NCBI GenBank assembly: GCA_963732345.1
Contig: CAVSZI010000013.1
Span: 186,001-250,000, forward strand
Direction: 5' to 3'
Length of the DNA: 64,000 nt
Origin: Bog-532 sp963732345
Lineage (GTDB): Bacteria > Actinomycetota > Actinomycetes > Streptosporangiales > Streptosporangiaceae
The stretch's first letter is position 1, and every line of letters begins with the position of its first letter. Positions 48,434 to 55,941 of this stretch are shown here, in pieces. The notes under the pieces were generated by a model. The model was given only the letters and a program-made list of their open reading frames with translations. It ran no database searches and was not told the origin of the DNA. A program made the translations under genes and the position numbers.

Positions 48434-48763
48434 ATGAAGCAATACAAGTTCAGCGCTCTCGTCAAGCTGAACCCGCCCAACGGCACGAGCGCGGACCGCC
48501 CGCTGCCCGAGACGGACGGCCGGGTCGTGGTACGGGCCCGGCACCACGACACTCATGGCAGCAAGATCTTCAGTGGCATGGTCTGCGGCCTGCACGACCG
48601 GCCCGTGTCGACGGACCGCAGCGTCCAGCTGACGCTGACCGTGCTCGGGGACGACGTCTGCGACTACCTGGAGGCCGGGGACGCCTTCACGCTCTGGCGC
48701 GGCCATGACATCGGGAAGGGCGTGATCTCGCGGCGCCTGTCCTGGTGGGCCGACGCCCCCTGA
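48434..48763 (+). CDS. EF-Tu-like beta-barrel hypothetical protein
   Basis: The 109-residue protein resembles the C-terminal beta-barrel of translation factor GTPases: a start strand FSALVKLNPPNGTSADRPLPETDGRVVV, a middle VQLTLTVLGDDVCDYLEAGDAFTLWRG and GKGVISRRL, compare the GGRTVGAGVV ending of EF-Tu. A GTPase domain is absent. It may be a stand-alone barrel; function unknown. No strong ribosome binding site is visible. Confidence 0.65.
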   Translation: MKQYKFSALVKLNPPNGTSADRPLPETDGRVVVRARHHDTHGSKIFSGMVCGLHDRPVSTDRSVQLTLTVLGDDVCDYLEAGDAFTLWRGHDIGKGVISRRLSWWADAP

Positions 48764-48778
48764 CCGGCCCGCCCCCTA

Positions 48779-48915
48779 GCGGTTCCAGAAGTGGCCGCGC
48801 GCCCTGCCGGCTGCCTTACGCCCTGCCCTGGCCTGGGTGGCGGCGAAATATCGTATGCACGGGCCCGATTTTCGGGCCCCGGATGCAGAAACTGGTGCGC
48901 GGCCTGCCCGTGACC
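48779..48915 (-). pseudogene. Internally deleted remnant related to the 53906-54478 lipoprotein
   Basis: Plus-strand GGTTCCAGAAGTGGCCGCGC at 48780 matches GGTTCCAGAAGTGCCCGCGC at 54060, CCCTGGCCTGGGTGGCGGC is shared, and then GAAATATCGTATGCACGGGC at 48844 jumps to what in the intact gene lies about 200 bp further on (54317). The remnant is thus a paralogue with the middle removed. It lacks a start. Confidence 0.6.
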
Positions 48916-48950
48916 CTCATGGTGTCCCTCTCTGGTCCGGTAGCCAGCGA

Positions 48951-49388
48951 TCAGATGCGGCCGATGACTTCGGCCCGCCTGGCGGTGAATTCACCGTCGG
49001 TCAGCAGGCCATCGTCGTGGAGCTGGTTGAGCCGGGCGAGGACTTCGGCCGGTGAGCCATGGTCCGCCGGGCGGTTGGGCTTGCTGGCCGAATTGAAGGC
49101 CACGGCCCAGGCGCGCAGTTCCTGTCCGTACTTGGCCTTGATGGCCAGCCGGTCGGCCACCGCGCCGTTGACCTTGATGTCCGCGTAGATGTCGCCCTCG
49201 ATCCCGGCGGCCCCGAGCAGAGCGGCGCGGGTAAAGGAAGGGGCGCCAGCGGCAACGTTGGTGAGGAGGACAGCGACCGCGCCCTGTTCGATCAGGCTGT
49301 CGATGTCTTCCTTGCTGAACTTGCCGGACAGGCGGCGGATGTCATACACGTCGGCCTGGTCCTTGTCGTGCTTGAAGTTGGTATTCAT
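48951..49388 (-). CDS. SHOCT-domain protein with conserved lipoprotein-island leader
   Basis: The 145-residue protein starts at ATG 49388 after GGGGGGAAG at 7 nt. The N-terminal part has a mixed alpha/beta composition with no recognised domain (VYDIRRLSGKFSKEDIDSLI); the C-terminal part is a SHOCT motif (LARLNQLHDDGLLTDGEFTARRAEVIGRI). SHOCT often links proteins to oligomers or membranes. The Shine-Dalgarno and spacer (GGGGGGAAGCAAGACAATG) resemble those of its neighbours. Confidence 0.75.
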   Translation of the reverse strand: MNTNFKHDKDQADVYDIRRLSGKFSKEDIDSLIEQGAVAVLLTNVAAGAPSFTRAALLGAAGIEGDIYADIKVNGAVADRLAIKAKYGQELRAWAVAFNSASKPNRPADHGSPAEVLARLNQLHDDGLLTDGEFTARRAEVIGRI

Positions 49389-49469
49389 TGTCTTGCTTCC
49401 CCCCATTGTCGGCGGCCCAGTTATCTGATCGGTTCGCCGCAATGCCCCGGAGGGCACCACGGTCAACGG

Positions 49470-49759
49470 TCAGTTCCGGTTATAGGTAGTCCCGTTTGCG
49501 ATACCATCCGGGGCACAGTTCCCCGTCGCCTCCGTGAATGACGCATCAGATTCCACGATGCGTCGAGTCTGCGAGCCGTCAGACCAGATGTTGGTGCAGA
49601 CGGTCGCGTACCCCGTATTATTCTGCTTAATCTGGGTCAGAGTCTTCTGCTGCTGAGGTGTACTACCACCCGATCCTGAGCTGCCGCTGCAAGCGGTGCG
49701 CCCGATACCTGCGGCGAGTGCGAGGGCCGGGACTGCGATGAGCTTTTGCTGAGTTTCAT
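49470..49759 (-). pseudogene. Frameshifted small lipoprotein
   Basis: The start ATG at 49759 (GGGAAGG upstream) reads MKLSK then leaves the family frame. The downstream frame gives KLIAVPALALAAGIGRTACSGSSG, the signal peptide and lipobox seen in neighbouring paralogues. One extra A in the AAAA run at about 49744-49747 would restore MKLSKKLIAVPALALAAG. The mature part is about 75 residues (NNTGYATVCTNIWSDGSQT) and contains two Cys. An alternative start at 49793 bypasses the shift but gives an odd N-terminus. Confidence 0.6.
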
Positions 49760-49922
49760 TGTCTTGCCTTCCCCAGCGCAGAAAAGGCCTCATTTCACTC
49801 GTTGTTGGATTTACGCTACACAGCGTGCATCATGGTGGTCAGAGCAGGATGACCGGGAAATCAGGTCCAAATGACCTGGCCAAATGACCCCGATGAGAGC
49901 AGATCCAGCGCGGAGGAACGGC

Positions 49923-50138
49923 ATGGCCCGGATTGAAGGCGAGATCGTCATTGGCCGGCCCGTAGACGTGGTGTTCGACTACGTCGCCGACCAGAGCAAC
50001 GAGCCGCAGTACAACCCGCAGATGGTGCGGGCGGAGAAGATCACCCCCGGGCCGGTCGGGAAGGGAACCAGGTTCCGCTCCGCGGTAACGTCCACGGGAC
50101 GCACGGCCGAGATGCTGATCGAGTGCACCGGCTTTGAC
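49923..50138 (+). pseudogene. SRPBCC-family gene, 5' fragment
   Basis: From ATG 49923 (GGAGG 6 nt upstream) it encodes GEIVIGRPVDVVFDYVADQSNEPQYNPQ to IECTGFD, the first 72 residues of a polyketide cyclase/START-like (SRPBCC) protein. The TnpB element follows directly. Joining GGCTTTGAC to CGGCCAAAGC at 51465 restores GFDRPKLFATTTTMAQADIS in frame. Confidence 0.8.
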
Positions 50139-51349
50139 TACTCCCCGCCGTGAACGACGGGGATTCCCGGGCTCACGCCCGGGGGTTCCTGCTTCACGGC
50201 CGGCTGCCGAAGGGGGGTCCCTTGCGGTCTTACGTCGGCTCCACAGGCAGAAACGGCAAGACCTGCCGCCCGGATGTTCTTCGCGGCGTTGATGTCCCGG
50301 TCGTGCCGGGTGCCGCAGGACGGGCACGTCCAGTGCCTGGTGTTCAGGCTGAGTTCGGCGAGCAGGTGCCCGCACGCCGAGCAGGTCTTGCTGGAGGGGT
50401 ACCAGCGGCCGGTCACGATCAGGTGCCGCCCGTACTTGGCGGCCTTGTATTCGAGCATGGCCCGGAAGGTGCCCCATCCGCAGTCGGAGATGGCCTTGGC
50501 CAGGGACCGGTTGCGGACCATGTTCTTTACGGCCAGGTCCTCCACCACGATCGCGTCATGGCCGCGGACCAGGGCGGTGGAGGTGCGGTGGAGAAAATCG
50601 GCCCGGGAGGCGCGGACCTTCCGGTGCGCGCGGGCGACCTTCGCCTTCGCCTTGGCCCGGTTCGCGGAGCCGCGCTGGCAGCGGGCCATGCGCCGCTGGT
50701 AGCGGGCCAGGTTCCGTTCCCGCTGGGCCAGCTTGCGCGGGTTGGGGATCTTGTCGCCGCCGGAGGTGACCGCGAAATCCTTAATACCAAGGTCCACGCC
50801 CACGACGGCACCCGTCGCGGGAAACTGCTCCGGTTCGGGTACGTCCACGGCGAAGGAGACGTACCAGCGCCCGCACGGGTCCCGGGAGACCGTCACCGTG
50901 GTCGGGTCAATCGATGCCGGGTCGGTGCCGGGCCAGGACCACACGAACTCCAGCGGCGTGTCCATCTTCGCGAGGAACAGCGCGCCGTCCCTGTACCGGA
51001 AGCCGGACCGGGTGTACTCCGCGGACTGGCGGCCGGTCCGGGATTTGAACCTCGGGTAGCGGGCGCGCTTGGCGAAAAAGTTGGTGCAGGCGACCTGCTG
51101 GTGACGGATCGCCTGCTGCAGCGGGACCGACGGCACCTCGTTCAGCCACCCGAGGCCTTCGGTGGCTTTCATGGCGGTCAGGTAGGCATTGGCCTGGGTG
51201 AAGTTCGTCTTGACCTGCTCGCCGTAATACCGCTGATGCCGCCACGCCAGCGTCCGGTTCCACACGACGCGGACGCAGCCGAACGTGCGGTTAAGCGCGC
51301 TGGCCTGCTCCGCTGCCGGGTACGCCCGGCACTTGTACGCCGTCCTCAC
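50138..51349 (-). CDS. tnpB: TnpB RNA-guided nuclease, copy 2
   Basis: The 403-residue protein is closely related to copy 1 over its length. Catalytic motifs GVDLGIKDFAV, VVEDLAVKNM and RHDRDINAAKNI and the zinc ribbon CSACGH...CPSCGTRH are intact. GTG at 51349 is the natural start (VRTAYKCRAYP); the open frame upstream runs through the element end and is not related to TnpB. The stop TAG coincides with the right end of the element. Confidence 0.92.
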   Translation of the reverse strand: MRTAYKCRAYPAAEQASALNRTFGCVRVVWNRTLAWRHQRYYGEQVKTNFTQANAYLTAMKATEGLGWLNEVPSVPLQQAIRHQQVACTNFFAKRARYPRFKSRTGRQSAEYTRSGFRYRDGALFLAKMDTPLEFVWSWPGTDPASIDPTTVTVSRDPCGRWYVSFAVDVPEPEQFPATGAVVGVDLGIKDFAVTSGGDKIPNPRKLAQRERNLARYQRRMARCQRGSANRAKAKAKVARAHRKVRASRADFLHRTSTALVRGHDAIVVEDLAVKNMVRNRSLAKAISDCGWGTFRAMLEYKAAKYGRHLIVTGRWYPSSKTCSACGHLLAELSLNTRHWTCPSCGTRHDRDINAAKNIRAAGLAVSACGADVRPQGTPLRQPAVKQEPPGVSPGIPVVHGGE

Positions 51350-51464
51350 AACTACCAAGCTTCTCCGATCACACCATTTCGGATAAGCGCGACACGCGGA
51401 AGGGGGGAGCGGCGTTTCCTCCCCGGCCTGACGTCCGGGGTCTCCACGCCGCAACTCTGATGAC
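50139..51464 (-). mobile_element. IS200/IS605-type TnpB-only element, copy 2
   Basis: The element lies between TGAC at 50135-50138 and TGAC at 51461-51464; removal restores the SRPBCC gene exactly. Subterminal hairpins: CCCCG/CGGGG at 50143-50162 and CCCCGG/CCGGGG at about 51421-51440. The 22 bp at 50141-50162 are identical to 27041-27062 in copy 1. No TnpA gene is present. Confidence 0.85.
50143..50183 (-). ncRNA. Putative omega-RNA hairpins of TnpB element 2
   Basis: Two perfect stems, CCCCG/CGGGG (50143-50162) and CCCGGG/CCCGGG (50166-50183), lie at the tnpB 3' end. In known TnpB systems the guide RNA scaffold covers this region and its guide is taken from the flank. Assignment is by analogy. 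Confidence 0.4.
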
Positions 51465-51692
51465 CGGCCAAAGCTATTCGCCACCACCACCACGATGGCC
51501 CAGGCCGACATCAGCTACACCCTGAGGTTCGAGCCCGCCCCCGCAGGCACACGCATGCGCTGGTCGGGACAGGTCCAGCCCAAGGGCGCCTTCCGGCTGC
51601 TGGGCCCGGTGATCACCAGACTCGGCATACGCCAGGAAGAGCGGATCTGGACCAGCCTGAAAAAGCACCTGGAAGCCGCACCGCCGGAGTAG
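51465..51692 (+). pseudogene. SRPBCC-family gene, 3' fragment
   Basis: The frame RPKLFATTTTMAQADISYTLRFEPAPAG to IWTSLKKHLEAAPPE is the second half of the SRPBCC fold, with its long C-terminal helix. The only in-frame ATG (51495) would give a fragment without the N-terminal strands, so the product is unlikely to fold. Confidence 0.82.
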
Positions 51693-51799
51693 GGCACCGG
51701 TCGAGGGCCCCTGAGCGAACATGAACAACGGCCTGGGCAACCTCGCCACAACCGGCTCAGCTTCGAACCCGGACCGCCGTGAAGATCAGATCAGACCTT

Positions 51800-52750
51800 G
51801 AGGTTTATGCAAAACCCGGCTCATTACTAATGATCTGAGTCGATTTTCCGGAATATAGATAAAGGTGGCGACACGCCGCGCCAGGTAATAAGCAACGGCC
51901 CCTCCGGTCGATAGAAAGGAGGTTACCACACACAACTTCCTATAACGGAGAAGCCGTTGCGCTCCTATCGTATGTCAGGCCTGACCTGTGAGCAACTCGA
52001 CGAACTCGAAGCACGCGTTACAGAATTGCTCGAAGAGCCATGGGTTAAAGGATCCGGGCGCCCGCGGCACCCTACCCTGCACGAGGCGCTTATCGTTGCG
52101 TGCGGATACGAGCGAAATAATATCACCGAGGAGATCTGGGCAGAGATATTCGACGTCGACCAGTCCACGATCTCGCGGTACATCACCCGCCTTACGCCGT
52201 TGATAGATCAGGCTACCGAGGAGTTCCGGCCAACCGCGGAAGAGGCAGCAGAAGCCACCAGGGACGCGATTGCCCTGGTGGACGGCACCTTGTGGCCATG
52301 CTGGTCCTGGTCTGGCAACCGCAAATTGTGGGCCGGGAAATACAAGACGACAGGTCACGGATCACTGATCATCACCAATCTCGAAGGCCGCGTAACCTTC
52401 GTATCCGAGCCGGTGACCGGCAACCAGCATGACATGGCCAAGCTGAAAGAATCAGAATGTGAGATGATCCTCAAGGCGGCAGGCGGCGTTTTCGGCGACA
52501 AGGGGTTCATAGGGACCGGTTACATCACCACGCCAGTCCGGAAACCACAAGACCGAGAACTGTACATGCGCGAGCATGACTACAATAACCAGGTCAGTTC
52601 CTTCCGCGCGCCGGTCGAGCGGGCTATCGCCGGCCTCAAGACCTGGCGGATTCTCTTTACCGACTACAGAAGGCCACTGAAAACGTTCGCTTCCTCGTTC
52701 CGGACCGCAATCGGCCTGTTCTTTCTCAAGGAGAGTTTTGCATAAGCCTC
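51800..52750 (+). mobile_element. IS5-like insertion sequence, copy 1
   Basis: Eighteen-bp imperfect terminal inverted repeats: GAGGTTTATGCAAAACCC (51800-51817) and, on the other strand, GAGGCTTATGCAAAACTC (52733-52750). A CTT target duplication is visible at 51797-51799 and 52751-52753. The single transposase gene ends within the right repeat. A 3-bp duplication fits the ISL2-like subgroup of IS5. Confidence 0.85.
51957..52745 (+). CDS. IS5-like DDE transposase, copy 1
   Basis: The 262-residue protein has an N-terminal helix-turn-helix (ITEEIWAEIFDVDQSTISRYI) and a DDE_Tnp_4-type catalytic domain: first Asp in IALVDGTLWPCW, second in FGDKGFIGTGY, Glu in PVERAIAGLKTWR. It starts with TTG, preceded by CGGAG at 6 nt; the second copy keeps the same TTG and ribosome binding site. 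It is full-length and looks active. Confidence 0.9.
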   Translation: MRSYRMSGLTCEQLDELEARVTELLEEPWVKGSGRPRHPTLHEALIVACGYERNNITEEIWAEIFDVDQSTISRYITRLTPLIDQATEEFRPTAEEAAEATRDAIALVDGTLWPCWSWSGNRKLWAGKYKTTGHGSLIITNLEGRVTFVSEPVTGNQHDMAKLKESECEMILKAAGGVFGDKGFIGTGYITTPVRKPQDRELYMREHDYNNQVSSFRAPVERAIAGLKTWRILFTDYRRPLKTFASSFRTAIGLFFLKESFA

Positions 52751-52768
52751 CTTGGCCTTTCAAACTCT

Positions 52769-53723
52769 GAGGCTTATGCGAAACCCGCAATTTTATCTAT
52801 TAGTTAGAGTTGCACGCCTGTAATTCTTGAACTGGCGACACGCCGGGTCAGATCATGGCAAACGACCTCTCCCTCCAGTAGAACGGTGAATGCGAATAGA
52901 CCATTCACCAGAAGGAGAGGCCGTTGCGGTTCGATCGTATGTCAGGACTGGACGCTGAGCAACTCGACGAACTGGAGGAACTGATCAGCGACCTGCTGGA
53001 GGAACCGTGGGACAGGGGAAAAGGCCACCCGCGGGAACTTACCCTGCGTGAAGCACTCATCGTTGCCAGCGGATACGCCCGCAATAACATCATTGAGGAA
53101 ATCTGGGCAGAGATCTTCGACGTGAATCAGTCCACGATCTCGCGATACATCAGCTTCCTGACGCCATTGATCGATAAGGCGACCGCGGAGTTCCGGCCGT
53201 CCGCGGACGAGGCGGCAGAGGCTACCAGGGGCGCGATCGCGCTGGTAGACGGCACCCTGTGGCCATGCTGGTCCTGGCCCTGGGCAGGCGAGCGCGAGCT
53301 GTGGGCCGGGAAAGACAAGACGACCGGCCACGGGTCGCTGATCATCACGAATCCCGCCGGCCGTATCACCTTCGTATCCGAGCCTGTTCCTGGCAACCAG
53401 CATGACATGGCCAAGCTGAAAGGATCAGAATGCGAGATGATCCTTAAACTGGCAGGCGGCGTGTTCGGTGACAAGGGATTCATCGGAACCGACTACATCA
53501 CTACCCCGGTCCGCAAGCCAAAGGACCGCGAGTTGTACATGCGCGAGCACGACTGCAACAACCAGATCAGCTCTCATCGGGCACCGGTCGAGCGGGCTGT
53601 GGCCAGCCTGAAGACATGGCGGATTCTCTTCACCGATTACAGAAGGCCGCTGAAAACCTTCTTGTCCTCGTTTCGGGCTGCCATTGGCCTGTACTTCTTT
53701 AAAGAGAGTTTCGCATAAGCCTC
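52769..53723 (+). mobile_element. IS5-like insertion sequence, copy 2
   Basis: Terminal repeats GAGGCTTATGCGAAACCC (52769-52786) and GAGTTTCGCATAAGCCTC (53706-53723). It follows copy 1 in the same orientation after an 18-bp spacer and has no matching flank duplication (TCT versus CCT). It has truncated a lipoprotein gene on its right side. Confidence 0.85.
52924..53718 (+). CDS. IS5-like DDE transposase, copy 2
   Basis: The 264-residue protein is similar to copy 1 over its full length but diverged throughout, so the two are related elements rather than a recent duplication. Catalytic Asp (IALVDGTLWPCW), Asp (FGDKGFIGTDY) and Glu (PVERAVASLKTWR) are kept. Start TTG with AAGGAG upstream. Confidence 0.9.
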   Translation: MRFDRMSGLDAEQLDELEELISDLLEEPWDRGKGHPRELTLREALIVASGYARNNIIEEIWAEIFDVNQSTISRYISFLTPLIDKATAEFRPSADEAAEATRGAIALVDGTLWPCWSWPWAGERELWAGKDKTTGHGSLIITNPAGRITFVSEPVPGNQHDMAKLKGSECEMILKLAGGVFGDKGFIGTDYITTPVRKPKDRELYMREHDCNNQISSHRAPVERAVASLKTWRILFTDYRRPLKTFLSSFRAAIGLYFFKESFA

Positions 53724-53827
53724 CCTGTATGACAGGCCGATGACGCGAATACACTTGGCGCGAACGTGAACGCCGAGGCTGCCAGCGCGAGGGCTGGTAT
53801 CACAGCGGTGATAATGATCTTTTTCGT
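53724..53827 (-). pseudogene. Signal-peptide remnant of a secreted protein cut by IS copy 2
   Basis: The minus strand reads KKIIITAVIPALALAASAF then TFAPSVFASSACHTG and runs straight into the IS right repeat. It has a CTGGGGGAA ribosome binding site, but the expected start position is ACG (53825-53827) instead of ATG. The signal peptide resembles that of neighbouring lipoproteins. Confidence 0.6.
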
Positions 53828-53905
53828 TGTTTTCCCCCAGTTGTCGACGGCCAGTTTATCCGAACCGTTCACCACCGGGCCCCGAAAGGCCCGCCTGGTC
53901 AGCGA

Positions 53906-54478
53906 TCAGCTAACCGCACCCAGTATGAGCAGCGCGATTATGGCGGCGAACGTGGCGAGAATGAGGACTCCCAGAGTCTTGTCAGGGCACCACGTTCCGC
54001 CTGCGATCATCCTGCTCCTAGTCTTCATTGTCTTCTCCTTTCCGCTCATATTAATGAACGGTTCCAGAAGTGCCCGCGCCTTACGGTCGGCCCTGGCCTG
54101 GGTGGCGGCAGCTTGCGCGGCGGCCTCCTGGTCAAGCCGCGCGAATTCAGCCAGCGCCGCCTGCTGTGTCGCCTTGGAGTTGGCGCAATTGATGGCCGCG
54201 CTCTCGGTGCGGTGATTGTGCTCGCACCGGTAGACCTGGCCGGACTGGCTTTTCAGGTGCGCGTGATATCGCGGCCCGCTGAGAGTCTTCCGGCTGCCCG
54301 TACCAATAGAGCCCAAATGAAATATCGTATGCACGGGCGCGGTACCGGGTGCGAGACTGGCTGCGGGGCTGCCGGCTGACTGGCTGCTGGCAGCGGGGCT
54401 GCCCGAACCACACGCGGTAAGGCTGAGGCCTGCGGCCGGCGCGAGCGCCGGGACTGCGGCGAGCTTGAGAGTCTTCAT
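53906..54478 (-). CDS. Small lipoprotein with C-terminal transmembrane tail
   Basis: The frame from ATG 54478 (GGGGGAA 6 nt upstream) has 190 residues: signal peptide and lipobox LTACG, a Ser/Ala linker, a Cys-containing middle (VYRCEHNHRTESAAINCANS), an Ala/Gln-rich helix and a C-terminal hydrophobic segment. An internal ATG at 54028 has a strong GGAAAGGAG and would start a 40-residue single-helix protein in the same frame. Originally these may have been two genes, joined by loss of a stop codon. No family recognised. Confidence 0.6.
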   Translation of the reverse strand: MKTLKLAAVPALAPAAGLSLTACGSGSPAASSQSAGSPAASLAPGTAPVHTIFHLGSIGTGSRKTLSGPRYHAHLKSQSGQVYRCEHNHRTESAAINCANSKATQQAALAEFARLDQEAAAQAAATQARADRKARALLEPFINMSGKEKTMKTRSRMIAGGTWCPDKTLGVLILATFAAIIALLILGAVS

Positions 54479-54516
54479 GGTGGTTCCCCCCATTTAGTCT
54501 TGCGCGGAACGTCAGT

Positions 54517-54882
54517 TCACTTCACTGTCGTGTAGAAGACCACCCTCACCCCATCGACGTCATAAACGGTGGCGTACTTACCCCGCTGGCTCGGCTTGAC
54601 TGACCAGAAATGCCAACTGGTAGTCGCGTGCCCGCCGCGGATGAAGATCCAGCGGTGTGCTGGGTAGCTCCACACACCCGCCCAGTAACCTGACGGGCCA
54701 CCACTGAATTGCTGATACCACACACCGAGCTGAATGGAATGCCCGAGGTGGATACTGCCACCGTCATAATTCACCAGATCAACAGCCGAGGCTGGTGACG
54801 TGGTAAGGGCGACAGCCATTCCGGTCCCGAATGCTGCCGTAAGCGCGACTGCCGTGGCAGCGATGATCTTGTTAAACCTCAT
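54517..54882 (-). CDS. Small secreted protein
   Basis: The 121-residue protein (GGAGGGGG 4 nt before ATG) has a Sec signal peptide with likely cleavage after SPASA. The mature part of about 85 residues is rich in Trp, Tyr and Gly (GVWYQQFSGGPSGYWAGVWSY) with no Cys. This composition suggests an extracellular beta-structured protein. No family recognised. Confidence 0.7.
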   Translation of the reverse strand: MRFNKIIAATAVALTAAFGTGMAVALTTSPASAVDLVNYDGGSIHLGHSIQLGVWYQQFSGGPSGYWAGVWSYPAHRWIFIRGGHATTSWHFWSVKPSQRGKYATVYDVDGVRVVFYTTVK

Positions 54883-54989
54883 GATGCCCCCTCCGTTTAG
54901 GCGATCCAGTCTGAATCGCTCGCCACCGTGCCCGCAGTTAGTGGGGCACGATAGCCAGCGATTAGTTAGCAGGCCACATGACGTAGGCG

Positions 54990-55763
54990 TTATCCCCACC
55001 CGTGCACTCCACACACTGTGACCTGAATCGCCCTCATTGTCCGTGCCCGCACGCAATTTATGGTGTAGTTCAGGCCGGTCACGGGGCTGGAGGCGCAGTC
55101 CGGGCCGAGGCCGGTGTAATCCGCCTCGACATTCTGCGCGAACGCGCAGCTAGTGTCCGCATTGACGTACAGGTAGTTGCCGCAGTCAGTCAGCGCAGGT
55201 GCGGCCGGTGCCGCGTCAGGACTATTCTGCTCAGCACCTAAAATGAGTGAGGTTGAGCCTGCCTTCACGGTGCCGTCCCTGGTGGAACTGACCTGGGTGA
55301 ACTGACCGCCTTGCACGTCACTCAGCACTATGGTGTCGGTGTACGGTGTCTCTGAGCCGGTCGCGCAGTCGGGGACACAGCCCTGGATGCTGGACGTCCC
55401 GGTGCCGTCTGCCTCATTTGGGCCCCAGCTTGACCAGATGATGCCCGTAATGATGTAGCCTCCGTCACCGCTGAACCCTATTTCGCCGGGCTTGATACCG
55501 CTGTAACCATCCGTGCTGACGTCGAGAACAGGCACTTGTGCGGCGGGTTGTGCCACAGCCGCCTTTGATGCGGCAGCAGGAGTTGTTGCAACCGGCGCGG
55601 GCTTGGCCGAGTGAGTGGTCTTCGTAGCAACCGGAGCAGCGGCCGACGGGAGCAGCGTGTGGTTAACGCCGAGAGCGGGAGCCTTGACGGAGCCGCATGC
55701 CGCAAGGCTGATACCGGCGGCCAGCGCGAGCGCCGGGATTGCGGCTACCTTGTTGAGTTTCAT
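54990..55763 (-). CDS. Lipoprotein with conserved actinobacterial WSSW-type domain
   Basis: The 257-residue protein has a signal peptide with lipobox SLAACGS, an Ala/Pro/Thr linker (about residues 30-85), then a domain with IIWSSWGPNEADGTG and GCVPDCATG, a motif I recall from many secreted actinobacterial proteins of unknown function. The C-terminal part has four or five further Cys. Its upstream DNA resembles that of the frameshifted lipoprotein at 49759. Confidence 0.75.
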   Translation of the reverse strand: MKLNKVAAIPALALAAGISLAACGSVKAPALGVNHTLLPSAAAPVATKTTHSAKPAPVATTPAAASKAAVAQPAAQVPVLDVSTDGYSGIKPGEIGFSGDGGYIITGIIWSSWGPNEADGTGTSSIQGCVPDCATGSETPYTDTIVLSDVQGGQFTQVSSTRDGTVKAGSTSLILGAEQNSPDAAPAAPALTDCGNYLYVNADTSCAFAQNVEADYTGLGPDCASSPVTGLNYTINCVRARTMRAIQVTVCGVHGWG

Positions 55764-55833
55764 TATCCAGCCCCCAGTGCAGAAAAGCCTCATTTCACTC
55801 TCGGTAAACATAAGTCTACGCAGCGTGCATCCT

Positions 55834-55885
55834 GGTGCTCAGAGCCAAACGTCACCAAAGGTGCTCAGAGCCAAACGTCACCAAA
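55834..55885. repeat. Perfect 26-bp tandem duplication
   Basis: GGTGCTCAGAGCCAAACGTC plus CACCAA-A occurs twice head to tail (55834-55859 and 55860-55885) with no mismatch, between the lipoprotein and antitoxin-like genes. The perfect identity indicates a recent event. Confidence 0.9.
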
Positions 55886-55941
55886 CGCGACACTCATCGG
55901 ACACTCTGGCACCAATCGTCTCCCCGACTGCCGGGCGGGGC

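Noticed and set aside
53766..54215. Plus-strand 149-codon frame after IS copy 2
   Set aside because: It is antisense to the signal-peptide remnant and the lipoprotein, whose ribosome binding sites and lipobox are convincing.
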